DNA of 54,498 nt. It comes from Candidatus Iainarchaeum sp. Lineage in GTDB: Archaea > Iainarchaeota > Iainarchaeia > Iainarchaeales > Iainarchaeaceae. The stretch spans positions 1-54,498 of the forward strand of contig NZBD01000015.1 of NCBI GenBank assembly GCA_002687735.1. Direction: 5' to 3'. Made by a program: the position numbers and the translations under genes. Below the pieces are notes generated by a model. The model had not been told where the DNA came from. It worked only from the letters and a program-made list of their open reading frames with translations, and made no database searches. The stretch's first letter is position 1. Each line of letters begins with the position of its first letter. Shown in pieces: positions 8,224 through 16,516 of this stretch.

Positions 8224-11200
8224 TTTTTTACCTTCGAAGCCATTTGTTTTATGGTTTCTCTAATGTCCTGCAATTTTGTTTCATGTTTTTCCATCTGCAC
8301 ATCATAGACTTTCTTATCCATTGTTCCCTCGATAAAATACTGCGTCTGGATTCCTTTGACTGTTTCCAAAACCTGTTTCTCTTTATTTCGCAGAGCATTT
8401 ATCCCTAATCTTTTTTTGAGTAAACCATAACCAAAAACAACTGTGATAATTGCTGCAAATAAAAGCAAACCGATGCTTGTTCCGTAAATCCTTAAATAAT
8501 AAAGATAAGAAATTCCTGAAACATCAACTGAAATTTCTTCGGAAACCGTATTATCAAAACCGTCATCAAGACCAATTGTAACTGAAACCGTTCCTTCATC
8601 AGTTGTTTTCACTAAATAAATTCCTTCATAAACCCCATTCCCTATGCTTTTTAGTTCTATTATTTCGTTTCCAACAATACTGGAAATAGATTCCAGTACT
8701 AAAGGAGTGTCATCTTCATAAACAGCATAAATTTTGACTTTTATTTCTTCCCCTGCTAAGAAATTATCTCTTTTTGGCTCTAGTATTTCCAAATTTATTT
8801 TTGCATCATTAACAGTTATACTTGTTTCCACCGAACCTTGTTTGTTTTGTTTTTGTGCAACGACTTTTATATCCAAGTCACCGCTTTGGGTCTGATACGG
8901 GATTCTGAAAGAACCGACATATTCTGATGAATCGTTTTCTTCGAAAGAAAATTTCAAACCATTTGTCTGGCCTTCAACAATCGCATCTGAAACAATGTTG
9001 CCCTCAATGTTTTTTACTGTCACAGAAACCTCTGCTTCAAATCCTTTTTCGAAAATAGTATTGTTAGTGTCTACAATTTCAACAATCAAAAAATTGGTTG
9101 CTTCCGGACTTAACACAGTTATTGTTTTTTCAAAAACACCTACATTTCCGTTTTCATCAGTTGCTTTAATAGTAACAATATAATCTCCTGATTCATTAAT
9201 CAAAGTTGTCCTGTAATTAGAAGAAAAATTCCCGTTAGCGGAATTAAGATCCTGATTCAGGAGAATTTCTCTGTTAAAAGACAGATTCAAATCAAGAGGG
9301 AGGTTCATGTGCTTATCCTTAAGGGTTAATTTTCCTCCGATATTTATGTTATCTCCAAGGACAAAAAATTCTTTATCAAAATCAACCGAAAAACTGAGTT
9401 TTGGAACAATATTAATGAACGCTGTTTTTTCACTTTTAACTCCTCCAAGCTCAACAATAAAAGTCACAGGATAAAGATTTTCTTCAATCGCAGTGTCAAT
9501 AGTGATAAAGTTTGCGTAAATATTGTCGTTTCTTGTTCCTTCATCATGTTTACCATCATTCAGGAGCGGCACAGTTCCAAAAAACCCAATTGCTTTTACA
9601 CCAGCATCACTAACTTTTTCTCCATCAACAAGTAAAGTAACTTTTAATTGAACAGTTTCTCCTCTAACATAGAAAGTATCAGCAAAGGAAGCATCAATTT
9701 CAATATTCTGCGGAACACAATCTGCTGAACAGGTAAAATAATTCTCTCCTGATTCACACCGGTCATTTCCGCAAACTCCGAGTTTTATTGTTGTTTTACA
9801 TGAATTTCCAATACATGCTAATTCATAAATATCAGAAATACTCTCCCCACAAACACCACAATCAGCAGGAGCAGAACATTCTGTTTCTCCGACATCACAA
9901 ACACCATTGCCGACATCAGGAAGATTTTTACATATAGATGAGCACCTTCCTGCACCTGCACAAACATCTGTTGTTTCTGAATTACCATCATCACAATCAG
10001 AATCAGAAGAACAAACAGGATTACAAGAATTATATACACACCCCGCATCACACAAACCCGCATTAGCGCAAAAGTCTGTTGTTAATGTGTCCCCGTCATC
10101 ACAAGCATCATTGCTAGAACACGCAATATTACACTGGCTATTTTCACAATAAGAAGAAATTGTTCCGGGATTCACACAGGTGTCGGTTGTTATATTGCTG
10201 TTGTCATTACAAACAGAATTAGAACTGCAAATTATTTCTTCGTCAGTATCAACAGGATCAGGATCAACAGGATCAGGATCAACAGGATCAGGATCAACAT
10301 TAACATCAACATAGCTGCATGCTGCTGAACAGGTTCCTGGGTTTAAACAAGAATCTGTTGTACTTGAATTAGTATCGTCACAAACAGAAGCATCATTACA
10401 TGCTATTGTACAGGGAGTATTTGAACAGGAGGAACTTTCGGTTCCTGGGTTTAAACAAGAATCTGTGGTCAAACTATTTGTATCATCACAATCAGAATTA
10501 GAGGAACAGGTTATTTCAACACCAGAATCTATATTCTGGCATGCAGAGTTACAACCACCAGCATTGCTGCAAGTATCAATTGTTGAACTCTCAGAATCAT
10601 CACATGAATTATTTGAGTCACATACAACAGAACAACTTCCCGTGGTGTTCAGCAATAATAATGCTGTACTCAAAGCCTGATTAATAGTATACTGGATTCC
10701 GTTAGAAGATGAATAAACAACTGTTTGAGAATCAGACCCTTCGTCCATTATAGCTTGTAAAGTCCCTCCTCCGTTTGCATTATAATCAACAACTAATTTT
10801 GCATAATTCCCTACAGGTATAGTATAGGATGGTATATTGGCAAATGTTTCATGCGAAGACTCTAATGTTGGCAAAACATACCAATCTGACTGAATAATTT
10901 CTGTTTCTGAATAATCATCCATATTAACATCGTAAATTGTCCATCGATAAGTTCCAGTATCATTAGTTATTCCAATATTTGAAAAATATAAAAATGCTGG
11001 ACCGCTTAATACAAAAGATTGCTCTGTGTAAAATCCGATAGGGTCGGCAGTATACCATGTTCTTAATTCGTGGATTCCGGCTTCAGTGGTAATGTTAATT
11101 GTTTCTTTTACTGAATTAGATGTTGGCGAAACAACACTCATTGCATTAAATGTATTAGAATCGATTGTTACTTGGGAAGAAGAGCCCCTAAGATATATTA

Positions 11201-11279
11201 TTTCGTTTGCCCCAAAAACATTTGGAATAAAAAGAATAAATCCTAAAATAATTGCTAATACTAACCATTTTGAGTGCAT
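8220..11279 (-). CDS. Largest Cys-rich surface protein of the cluster, with Ig-like domains, TM helix and cytosolic tail
   Basis: The first gene of the minus-strand cluster encodes 1019 residues: a signal peptide (1-23), an N-terminal beta-sandwich-like region, six Cys-rich repeats (about 213-460; core C[ND]Dx[NS]xxTxDxC), an acidic VDPDP tract in the middle of the repeats and a CGNDRCESGE segment. Ig-like domains follow, one with an NDGKHDEGTRND signature, then a TM helix near 920-950 and a 65-residue helical tail (NKEKQ...IQTQYFIEGTMDKKVY). Architecture is parallel to the next two genes, so the trio looks like a diverged paralogous set. It could be a receptor, adhesin or envelope scaffold; no enzyme domain is visible. 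Confidence 0.75.
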   Translation of the reverse strand: MHSKWLVLAIILGFILFIPNVFGANEIIYLRGSSSQVTIDSNTFNAMSVVSPTSNSVKETINITTEAGIHELRTWYTADPIGFYTEQSFVLSGPAFLYFSNIGITNDTGTYRWTIYDVNMDDYSETEIIQSDWYVLPTLESSHETFANIPSYTIPVGNYAKLVVDYNANGGGTLQAIMDEGSDSQTVVYSSSNGIQYTINQALSTALLLLNTTGSCSVVCDSNNSCDDSESSTIDTCSNAGGCNSACQNIDSGVEITCSSNSDCDDTNSLTTDSCLNPGTESSSCSNTPCTIACNDASVCDDTNSSTTDSCLNPGTCSAACSYVDVNVDPDPVDPDPVDPDPVDTDEEIICSSNSVCNDNSNITTDTCVNPGTISSYCENSQCNIACSSNDACDDGDTLTTDFCANAGLCDAGCVYNSCNPVCSSDSDCDDGNSETTDVCAGAGRCSSICKNLPDVGNGVCDVGETECSAPADCGVCGESISDIYELACIGNSCKTTIKLGVCGNDRCESGENYFTCSADCVPQNIEIDASFADTFYVRGETVQLKVTLLVDGEKVSDAGVKAIGFFGTVPLLNDGKHDEGTRNDNIYANFITIDTAIEENLYPVTFIVELGGVKSEKTAFINIVPKLSFSVDFDKEFFVLGDNINIGGKLTLKDKHMNLPLDLNLSFNREILLNQDLNSANGNFSSNYRTTLINESGDYIVTIKATDENGNVGVFEKTITVLSPEATNFLIVEIVDTNNTIFEKGFEAEVSVTVKNIEGNIVSDAIVEGQTNGLKFSFEENDSSEYVGSFRIPYQTQSGDLDIKVVAQKQNKQGSVETSITVNDAKINLEILEPKRDNFLAGEEIKVKIYAVYEDDTPLVLESISSIVGNEIIELKSIGNGVYEGIYLVKTTDEGTVSVTIGLDDGFDNTVSEEISVDVSGISYLYYLRIYGTSIGLLLFAAIITVVFGYGLLKKRLGINALRNKEKQVLETVKGIQTQYFIEGTMDKKVYDVQMEKHETKLQDIRETIKQMASKVKK
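10251..10298 (-). repeat. 15-bp tandem repeat encoding a VDPDP tract
   Basis: Three exact copies of aacaggatcaggatc plus a partial fourth lie inside the largest surface protein gene. In frame they encode repeated Val-Asp-Pro-Asp-Pro, an acidic spacer between two groups of Cys-rich repeats. Exact copies suggest recent slippage and a length-variable site. Confidence 0.85.
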
Positions 11280-11352
11280 AAAAAAACCTGCTTTTTTTGG
11301 AAAATTCGCCTCTAATATATTAATTTTATACTTTAAATTAATTGAGGTATGC

Positions 11353-12705
11353 TTATTCTTGGATTAGTTTCTCTACTTCCGGTTTTATTTGATTAATTAA
11401 CCGATCTAGTTCTTCCCTTGTTTTTGCTTCAAACCTAAGAATTATTTTGGATTGTGTATTGCTTTGCCTTACTAAAGCCCACCCCGTGTCAAAAACTATT
11501 CTGATTCCGTCAATTGTAACTGATTTGGGGTTACTTCCTGAGTATTTCTTAATCATAGTTTCAACTACTTCCTCTTTTTTTCCCTCGGGGCAATCAACCC
11601 GTAATTCAGGAGAAGAAACATATTGCGGCATTTGACCTACAATTTCGCTGAGGTTTTTATCAGAATGAGAAACAATTTCTAGAATTTTTGCAGCCGCTAG
11701 TAATGCATCGTCAAAACCATACCAGCTTTCTGTAAAAAACATATGCCCTGACATTTCTCCTGCAAGAACAGCATTTTCTTCTTTCATTTTTGCCTTGATT
11801 AAAGAATGACCGGTTTTCCACATTATCGGAATGCCTCCTTTTTCTTTAATCCATTCTTCCAAAGATTGCGAACATTTAACCTCAAAAATTATTTTTGAGT
11901 TTGGTTTTCTTTTCAGTAAATCCTCTGAAAAAATTCCAAGAAGTTTGTCCCCGTAAATAAGAGTTCCTTTTTCATCTAAAACACCAACCCTATCAACATC
12001 GCCATCAAAAGCAATTCCTAAATCGGCTTTTTCTTCCAAAACTTTTTTCTTTAAATCCTGAACGTTTTCTTCTTGAACAGGATCAGGCTGGTGATTTGGA
12101 AAACTTGAATCTTTTTCACAAAATAAACAAATAGGATCAATGCCAAGCTGCTTCAAAAGCTTTGGAGCTAATTCAGAGGCCATTCCGTTTCCCGCATCAA
12201 TAACTACTTTTAGTTTTTTTCCAATCTTCACATTGGAAACAATTTCTTCCAAATAAGTGTCATCCAAAAATTTTTCTTTGATAGTTCCTTCTCCCTGAAC
12301 AAATTTTCCTGATTCAGCAACTTTTCTTAATTCCTGAATTTTTGCTCCATAAATTGCTTCTTTTCCAACCATTACTTTGAAACCATTAAATTCCGGGGGG
12401 TTATGAGAAGCAGTAACACTAATGCCTCCATCCGAATCTAATTTGTGAACAGCATAATACATTAGCGGTGTTGGAATCTCTCCGATAAAAACAATATTAA
12501 TTCCTGTACTCAAAATTCCTTTCTTCAAAGCTTCTAATATTCTGGGGCCGCTTTCTCTGTTATCCTTTCCAACAACAACAGTTTTCCCACCATTGTTATG
12601 TATAAGTGTTCCGTATGCTTTTCCGATAAGTTCAGCATCAGAATCCGGAAGATCGGTATCGGCTATTCCTCTGATATCATATTCTCTAAAAATTTCTGGT
12701 TTCAT
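11353..12705 (-). CDS. manB: Phosphomannomutase/phosphoglucomutase
   Basis: This is an alpha-D-phosphohexomutase that interconverts hexose 6-phosphates and 1-phosphates for nucleotide-sugar and glycan synthesis in the cytosol. It contains the phosphoserine loop TASHNP near residue 100, the metal loop DGDVDR near 240, a sugar-binding GEMSGH near 325 and a C-terminal phosphate-binding domain. The length of 450 residues is typical. Whether it prefers mannose, glucose or glucosamine phosphate cannot be read from these motifs. It sits 73 nt upstream of the surface-protein cluster on the same strand and could supply sugars for surface glycosylation (inference). Confidence 0.92.
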   Translation of the reverse strand: MKPEIFREYDIRGIADTDLPDSDAELIGKAYGTLIHNNGGKTVVVGKDNRESGPRILEALKKGILSTGINIVFIGEIPTPLMYYAVHKLDSDGGISVTASHNPPEFNGFKVMVGKEAIYGAKIQELRKVAESGKFVQGEGTIKEKFLDDTYLEEIVSNVKIGKKLKVVIDAGNGMASELAPKLLKQLGIDPICLFCEKDSSFPNHQPDPVQEENVQDLKKKVLEEKADLGIAFDGDVDRVGVLDEKGTLIYGDKLLGIFSEDLLKRKPNSKIIFEVKCSQSLEEWIKEKGGIPIMWKTGHSLIKAKMKEENAVLAGEMSGHMFFTESWYGFDDALLAAAKILEIVSHSDKNLSEIVGQMPQYVSSPELRVDCPEGKKEEVVETMIKKYSGSNPKSVTIDGIRIVFDTGWALVRQSNTQSKIILRFEAKTREELDRLINQIKPEVEKLIQE

Positions 12706-12757
12706 GCATGAAAAAAGCTTGAAAAAGTTTTTATTTGGATAATACTTATTTTGTTTA

Positions 12758-13117
12758 ATGAGTAAAAGAAACCCTCGAGCTATACGAGATACTCTTCTGT
12801 ATTGGCAATCTAAAAGAGGCAGTGGAAAGTCAGGGGATTCTCTTCCTTTAATTCAAGCAGTTCAAAGATATGATAAAATTCAAGGCCCACTAACTAGAAT
12901 AGAAAGACATGTTCTGACTGGTTTAATTTTTCAAATTGCATATCGGGCTAATGAAAGAGAAATACAATCTTTGATAAGAAATAAAAAATTACTTTTTGGA
13001 GATAGGTATGATGAAAGGGAATACTCTGAAGGTCAAACAAAAAAACATTTCGAATCTCTTAGATCGAAATTAAAGCACAAAGATGAATTAAAATTCCCGA
13101 AAAAGAAGAAATTATAA
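12758..13117 (+). CDS. Hypothetical basic protein, 119 residues
   Basis: No family is recognised. The protein is basic, mostly helical by composition, has no signal peptide or membrane segment and ends in a Lys-rich KFPKKKKL tail, which suggests nucleic-acid or ribosome contact (inference). The ATG at 12758 is 52 nt from the divergent phosphomannomutase start, so the promoters lie back to back. A probable structured RNA follows directly. Confidence 0.5.
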   Translation: MSKRNPRAIRDTLLYWQSKRGSGKSGDSLPLIQAVQRYDKIQGPLTRIERHVLTGLIFQIAYRANEREIQSLIRNKKLLFGDRYDEREYSEGQTKKHFESLRSKLKHKDELKFPKKKKL

Positions 13118-13137
13118 ACATTCAGAATAAGGCGAAG

Positions 13138-13262
13138 TTTCCGGGAAGAATAGCAAGCTACTCTTCCTTTCCGCTCCAATGGTGTTGTAGAAGGTTAATT
13201 CCGAAGAACCACTTCTCCTGCAGCACCGATAAAGATAACACCTAACCCATAAATAATTTTTT
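13138..13262 (+). ncRNA. Possible small structured RNA
   Basis: The gap between the 119-residue gene and coaE holds two hairpins. The first pairs 13144-13153 with 13158-13167 (one A-C mismatch, 4-nt loop). The second pairs 13181-13190 with 13218-13227 using two G-U pairs and has an inner 4-bp stem (193-196 with 207-210). A TATA-like attataaac at 13111-13119 precedes the region at the right distance and a T-rich stretch follows near 13254-13270. No known RNA family is recognised, and the ends are estimates. Confidence 0.3.
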
Positions 13263-13368
13263 GTTGTTTTAATTTTAAACCCTGAAATCACTAAAACAAT
13301 GAAATCCGAACCCTGCTTTTTTCACAAAATAATATCCCCTTTTAATGCTTTTAACAGCTAATTTTCTT

Positions 13369-13941
13369 ATGCTTATAGGAATTACAGGAAATTTTGTTAC
13401 AGGGAAAAGTGCATTCATGAATATTATGGATAGCCTAGGTTTTGATACATATGAGGCGGATAAAATTGTACAAGACCTTTACAAAAATGAAGAGATAATT
13501 GAAAAAATCGGAAAAGAATTCGGTTCGACAGTAACACTTGGGGAAATTATTGACCGTGACTTGTTGAGAGTCATAGTTTTTAATGATAAAAAGAAACTTA
13601 AGAAACTTAACTCGATAATGCACCCTATTGTGCTTGAAAAAATAAAAGAAATTGAACATGAAAACAAAATTGTTTTTGTTGAGGTTCCTTTACTTTTTGA
13701 AGCAGGAATGGAAAAAAGCTTTGACAAAATAATTTTGATAAAATCTTCTTACGAAACTGCAAAGCAAAGATCAAAGAGAAGAGGTTTCACAGATATTGAG
13801 TTTGAGCAGATAAGGGAAAGCCAAGAACCTGATCAGAAAAAGGAAAAAAAGGCAGACTGGGTTATAGATACGGAAGGAGACATTTCAGAATTGAGAAAAA
13901 AAACAAAGGAAATTGCAAAGGAACTGGAGGCATTGAAATGA
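13369..13941 (+). CDS. coaE: Dephospho-CoA kinase, bacterial type
   Basis: The enzyme phosphorylates the 3'-hydroxyl of dephospho-CoA with ATP, the last step of CoA synthesis. The P-loop GITGNFVTGKS is at the very N-terminus when translation starts at the ATG at 13369; an earlier ATG at 13345 would add eight residues unusual for the family. The motif EVPLLFEAG and the late region SKRRGF also fit CoaE. Length is 190 residues. The stop overlaps the start of coaD by 4 nt, so the two final steps of CoA synthesis are coupled. Archaea commonly use an unrelated GTP-dependent enzyme for this step, so a bacterial origin is likely. Confidence 0.85.
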   Translation: MLIGITGNFVTGKSAFMNIMDSLGFDTYEADKIVQDLYKNEEIIEKIGKEFGSTVTLGEIIDRDLLRVIVFNDKKKLKKLNSIMHPIVLEKIKEIEHENKIVFVEVPLLFEAGMEKSFDKIILIKSSYETAKQRSKRRGFTDIEFEQIRESQEPDQKKEKKADWVIDTEGDISELRKKTKEIAKELEALK

Positions 13942-14414
13942 AAGCAATATACCCCGGTACATTTGATCCGCTTACAAACGGGCATTTGGATGTAATTAAG
14001 CGCGGCCTCAAAATGTTCAATTCTTTAATAATCGGAGTAGCGGTTAATCCTGCAAAAAAACCTTTATTTTCAACAGAGGAAAGAATTGAAATGATAAAAG
14101 AAAGCGTTAAAGATTTAGAAAATGTAGAAGTAAAAGCTTTTGATTCATTACTTGTTGATTTTATTAAAAAGGAAAATGGGTCTGTTATTCTTCGCGGTTT
14201 AAGGGAAACAAGTGATTTTCCTGCTGAGTTCCAGCACGCTATTGTTAACAGGAAACTTGATCCTGAAATTGAAACTGTTTTTGTTATGACAAATGCTGAA
14301 TATTTTTACATTACTTCTGGTATTGTAAAAGAAGTTGCCATGTATAATGGAAAACTCGACACGTTTGTTCCAAAACAGGTTGAATCAAAATTAAAGGCAA
14401 AATATGCCAAATAG
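13938..14414 (+). CDS. coaD: Phosphopantetheine adenylyltransferase, bacterial type
   Basis: The protein transfers AMP from ATP to 4'-phosphopantetheine, giving dephospho-CoA. It follows bacterial CoaD closely over its full 158 residues: YPGTFDPLTNGH (nucleotidyltransferase HxGH motif), the region NPAKKPLFSTEER, VILRGLR, and ITSGIVKEVA in the SSxxVKE position. Archaeal PPATs normally belong to a different, shorter-motif family, so this copy was probably acquired from bacteria together with coaE. The ATG lies within an ATGA overlap with coaE. Confidence 0.93.
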   Translation: MKAIYPGTFDPLTNGHLDVIKRGLKMFNSLIIGVAVNPAKKPLFSTEERIEMIKESVKDLENVEVKAFDSLLVDFIKKENGSVILRGLRETSDFPAEFQHAIVNRKLDPEIETVFVMTNAEYFYITSGIVKEVAMYNGKLDTFVPKQVESKLKAKYAK

Positions 14415-14494
14415 GGGTGTTTTAAGACCTTATCTTTAAATATAAGCACTTTCTATATTAATACAACTTTTTAGGGCATATGCCAAAAATAAAA

Positions 14495-14500
14495 AGGAGG
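14495..14500 (+). promoter_or_regulatory. Shine-Dalgarno that decides the pilin start
   Basis: The aggagg sequence ends 12 nt before the ATG at 14513. It falls inside the longer reading frame that begins at 14480, so the start at 14513 is better supported. Confidence 0.55.
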
Positions 14501-14512
14501 AGTGAGAAAAAC

Positions 14513-14977
14513 ATGTTTTTCAAAGAACAAAAAGGACAGTCCGCTTTGGAATACTTGATGACTTACGGCTGGGCATTAATTGTTATATTAATAGTTATTG
14601 TTGCAGTAATAGTGTTTTGGATTCAACCTTCACAGGTTGGCGGAAACACTTGTTCAACCACATCAGGAATCCTGGTAACAAACCATCAACTTTCGGCAAC
14701 AAGCGACGATTTGAGTTTGATTCTTTCAAACCAGACCGCTGCGTCATTGACAAATGTTGATATCAATGTAACAGGAACAATAGGCGGAGTATCAATAACA
14801 GACTCAAATACTCTAGCAACACTTGGAACAATACAACAAACAGCAGTTGTTGATATAACAGATAATAAAGATGTTGCTACCGGTGAAACCTACTCGTTGC
14901 AGGTTACATTCAACTACAGAGACGCATTGGCAAGAACTGTTACATCAACATGTAACACAACGGGAACAGTAGCATAA
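14513..14977 (+). CDS. Type IV pilin-like protein with class III signal peptide
   Basis: The N-terminus has the archaeal class III signal motif KGQSALEYLMTYGWA followed by a hydrophobic helix. A prepilin peptidase would cut between Gly8 and Gln9, leaving the helix for pilus assembly. The rest (about residues 45-154) is a Thr/Ser-rich beta domain with two Cys residues, one just after the helix and one near the end, that may form a disulfide. The start is set by the aggagg site. The next gene encodes a related ectodomain, and genes for pilus platform proteins lie on the opposite strand just downstream. Confidence 0.85.
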   Translation: MFFKEQKGQSALEYLMTYGWALIVILIVIVAVIVFWIQPSQVGGNTCSTTSGILVTNHQLSATSDDLSLILSNQTAASLTNVDINVTGTIGGVSITDSNTLATLGTIQQTAVVDITDNKDVATGETYSLQVTFNYRDALARTVTSTCNTTGTVA

Positions 14978-15066
14978 AATTAATTGTTTGAAGATTGGGA
15001 CTTTGGTTCCAATCCAATTCTCTTTTTTTTAGAAACTTTAAATACTACTTTGACTATTTATAAAAT

Positions 15067-15510
15067 ATGAATAAGTGGCTGAAAATACTTCTTATAGTTG
15101 CTGCAATTATTGTAGTGCTTTTTATTTTACTTCCAATAATCATTGTTATGATTGCTTCATTAGTATTCTTGATTAATCCTTCAGAAATAGGGGCAACTGG
15201 TTGCACAGGATTTCAGCAATTACCAATTGGAAATTTTCAAATTTCCAATGATAGTTTAACAATAAAAATTACTAACCAAACAGGAAGAAACATGAGTACT
15301 GTTGATATTCAAGGAAGCTTTGACGGAGAAGAATATATAAGTTCTAAAGAATATTCTGGAACAGAAACAATAAATGCCAATTCTGAAGCATACGCAAGTT
15401 GGAGCGGTCAACAATTAGAGCCTGGAAATCATACAATAGATTTAATTATTTCCTACAATAATGGAGATTTTATAAAAACAGCAACTGGATCATGCAGAGG
15501 ACAAACTTAA
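15067..15510 (+). CDS. Membrane-anchored pilin-related protein without class III signal
   Basis: The 147-residue protein starts with MNKWLK and a long hydrophobic segment to about residue 38, followed by NPSEIGATGC, which parallels QPSQVGGNTC in the upstream pilin. The ectodomain has a matching pattern of Thr-rich strands and a C-terminal Cys. The GQxALEY processing motif is missing, so prepilin peptidase should not cut it. It could be a diverged pilus-associated or membrane-tethered paralog. The ATG has an AT-rich tatttataa element just upstream. Confidence 0.65.
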   Translation: MNKWLKILLIVAAIIVVLFILLPIIIVMIASLVFLINPSEIGATGCTGFQQLPIGNFQISNDSLTIKITNQTGRNMSTVDIQGSFDGEEYISSKEYSGTETINANSEAYASWSGQQLEPGNHTIDLIISYNNGDFIKTATGSCRGQT

Positions 15511-15517
15511 ACTAATT

Positions 15518-16516
15518 TTAAATCAGGTTTCCGAAGAAGCTTGTTAATAGGAAACGTGCTGAAAAGAAAACAATCAGTGCAACAATGGTCAGCGGAATAA
15601 TGTACTTCACACCATTAATTTCTTTTCCTGCATTTATAACCCCTATTGTGAGAGAAGAAAATAATGTTGTAAACACCAGCATCACAATAGAAAACATTAC
15701 AATAAAATCAGGATCTAATGTGGCTCCGTCTCCAGAAGCAAAACCTGATATAGGCCCTAAAGAGCCTGACTGAATACTAGCAGGATCAATACTCGGAACT
15801 GCTGAAATCTGGCTGGATAAAACCTGCACAATGAATGAACTTACTCCAAACAACATAGGCGCACCCATAACTGCTGAAAAAAGGATTAAGAGAACATAAA
15901 TTGAAATATTGGATTTTATCTCATCTTCCAATGCAATCTGTTCTTTCAGATCATCACTTAACTGGAATAGTAAATCTGCAATCTGACCTCCGCTTCTTAT
16001 TCCCTGAGATATTAACCAAAGAGTTTTGTCAAGTATTTTTGAACTTATACCAATACTGATCATTCTCAAAGCATTCTCGGTTCTTTCTCCGGAAGCAATT
16101 CTTTTTGAAGCATTTTTCAGCTCTAATTGTAAAGGCCCAAACTCCGGTCTGCCGGCAACAAATAATGCTCTTTCTGTTGTTAAACCGCTTTTCATGTTTG
16201 ATGCAACAAGTCTCAATGCATCAGGGAGAATACTCTCAACAAATTTCCCTTTTGACTCTGAACCCATTTTCATTAAGAGATATGCAATTCCTACAAATCC
16301 AAAAAATGATACTGAAAAAGCAATTATTGGATTGAATTCAAAAAATACAAAAACGTTAGCTGCTACACCAACTCCAAGAAAAAAACCGTACAGAAACAGG
16401 AAACCAACAAACTTGTTAGCATTCATTTCAATGCCATTATAGATTAGCTGCCTCTGGAATTCCTGTCTTATTGAATTAGGGATAAATGCTGAAACTCTAG
16501 TATACACTTTAATCAC
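15518..16516 (-). CDS. Type II/IV secretion platform membrane protein (TadC/T2SSF-like)
   Basis: This is an inner platform protein of archaeal type IV pilus or flagellum-like systems. The 332-residue protein has two N-terminal membrane helices, a cytosolic T2SSF domain (about 95-200, with LRLVASNMKSGLTTERAL and ISQGIRSGGQIADLL) and C-terminal helices. It overlaps the preceding T2SSF gene by 8 nt. In archaellum FlaJ two such domains are fused; here they are separate genes, as in bacterial TadB/TadC. The matching ATPase and prepilin peptidase are not in the window. Confidence 0.85.
   Translation of the reverse strand: MIKVYTRVSAFIPNSIRQEFQRQLIYNGIEMNANKFVGFLFLYGFFLGVGVAANVFVFFEFNPIIAFSVSFFGFVGIAYLLMKMGSESKGKFVESILPDALRLVASNMKSGLTTERALFVAGRPEFGPLQLELKNASKRIASGERTENALRMISIGISSKILDKTLWLISQGIRSGGQIADLLFQLSDDLKEQIALEDEIKSNISIYVLLILFSAVMGAPMLFGVSSFIVQVLSSQISAVPSIDPASIQSGSLGPISGFASGDGATLDPDFIVMFSIVMLVFTTLFSSLTIGVINAGKEINGVKYIIPLTIVALIVFFSARFLLTSFFGNLI

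Noticed and set aside
9818-10152. Overlapping reading frames inside the Cys-rich repeat region of the largest surface protein.
   Set aside because: They arise from the repetitive codon pattern and have no start signals or recognisable protein features.
10251-10298. CRISPR-like array.
   Set aside because: The units are adjacent, without spacers, and lie in frame in a coding gene.
13138-13262. H/ACA guide RNA reading of the two-hairpin element.
   Set aside because: An ACA triplet exists but lies about ten bases after the last stem rather than directly next to it, and no kink-turn is visible.
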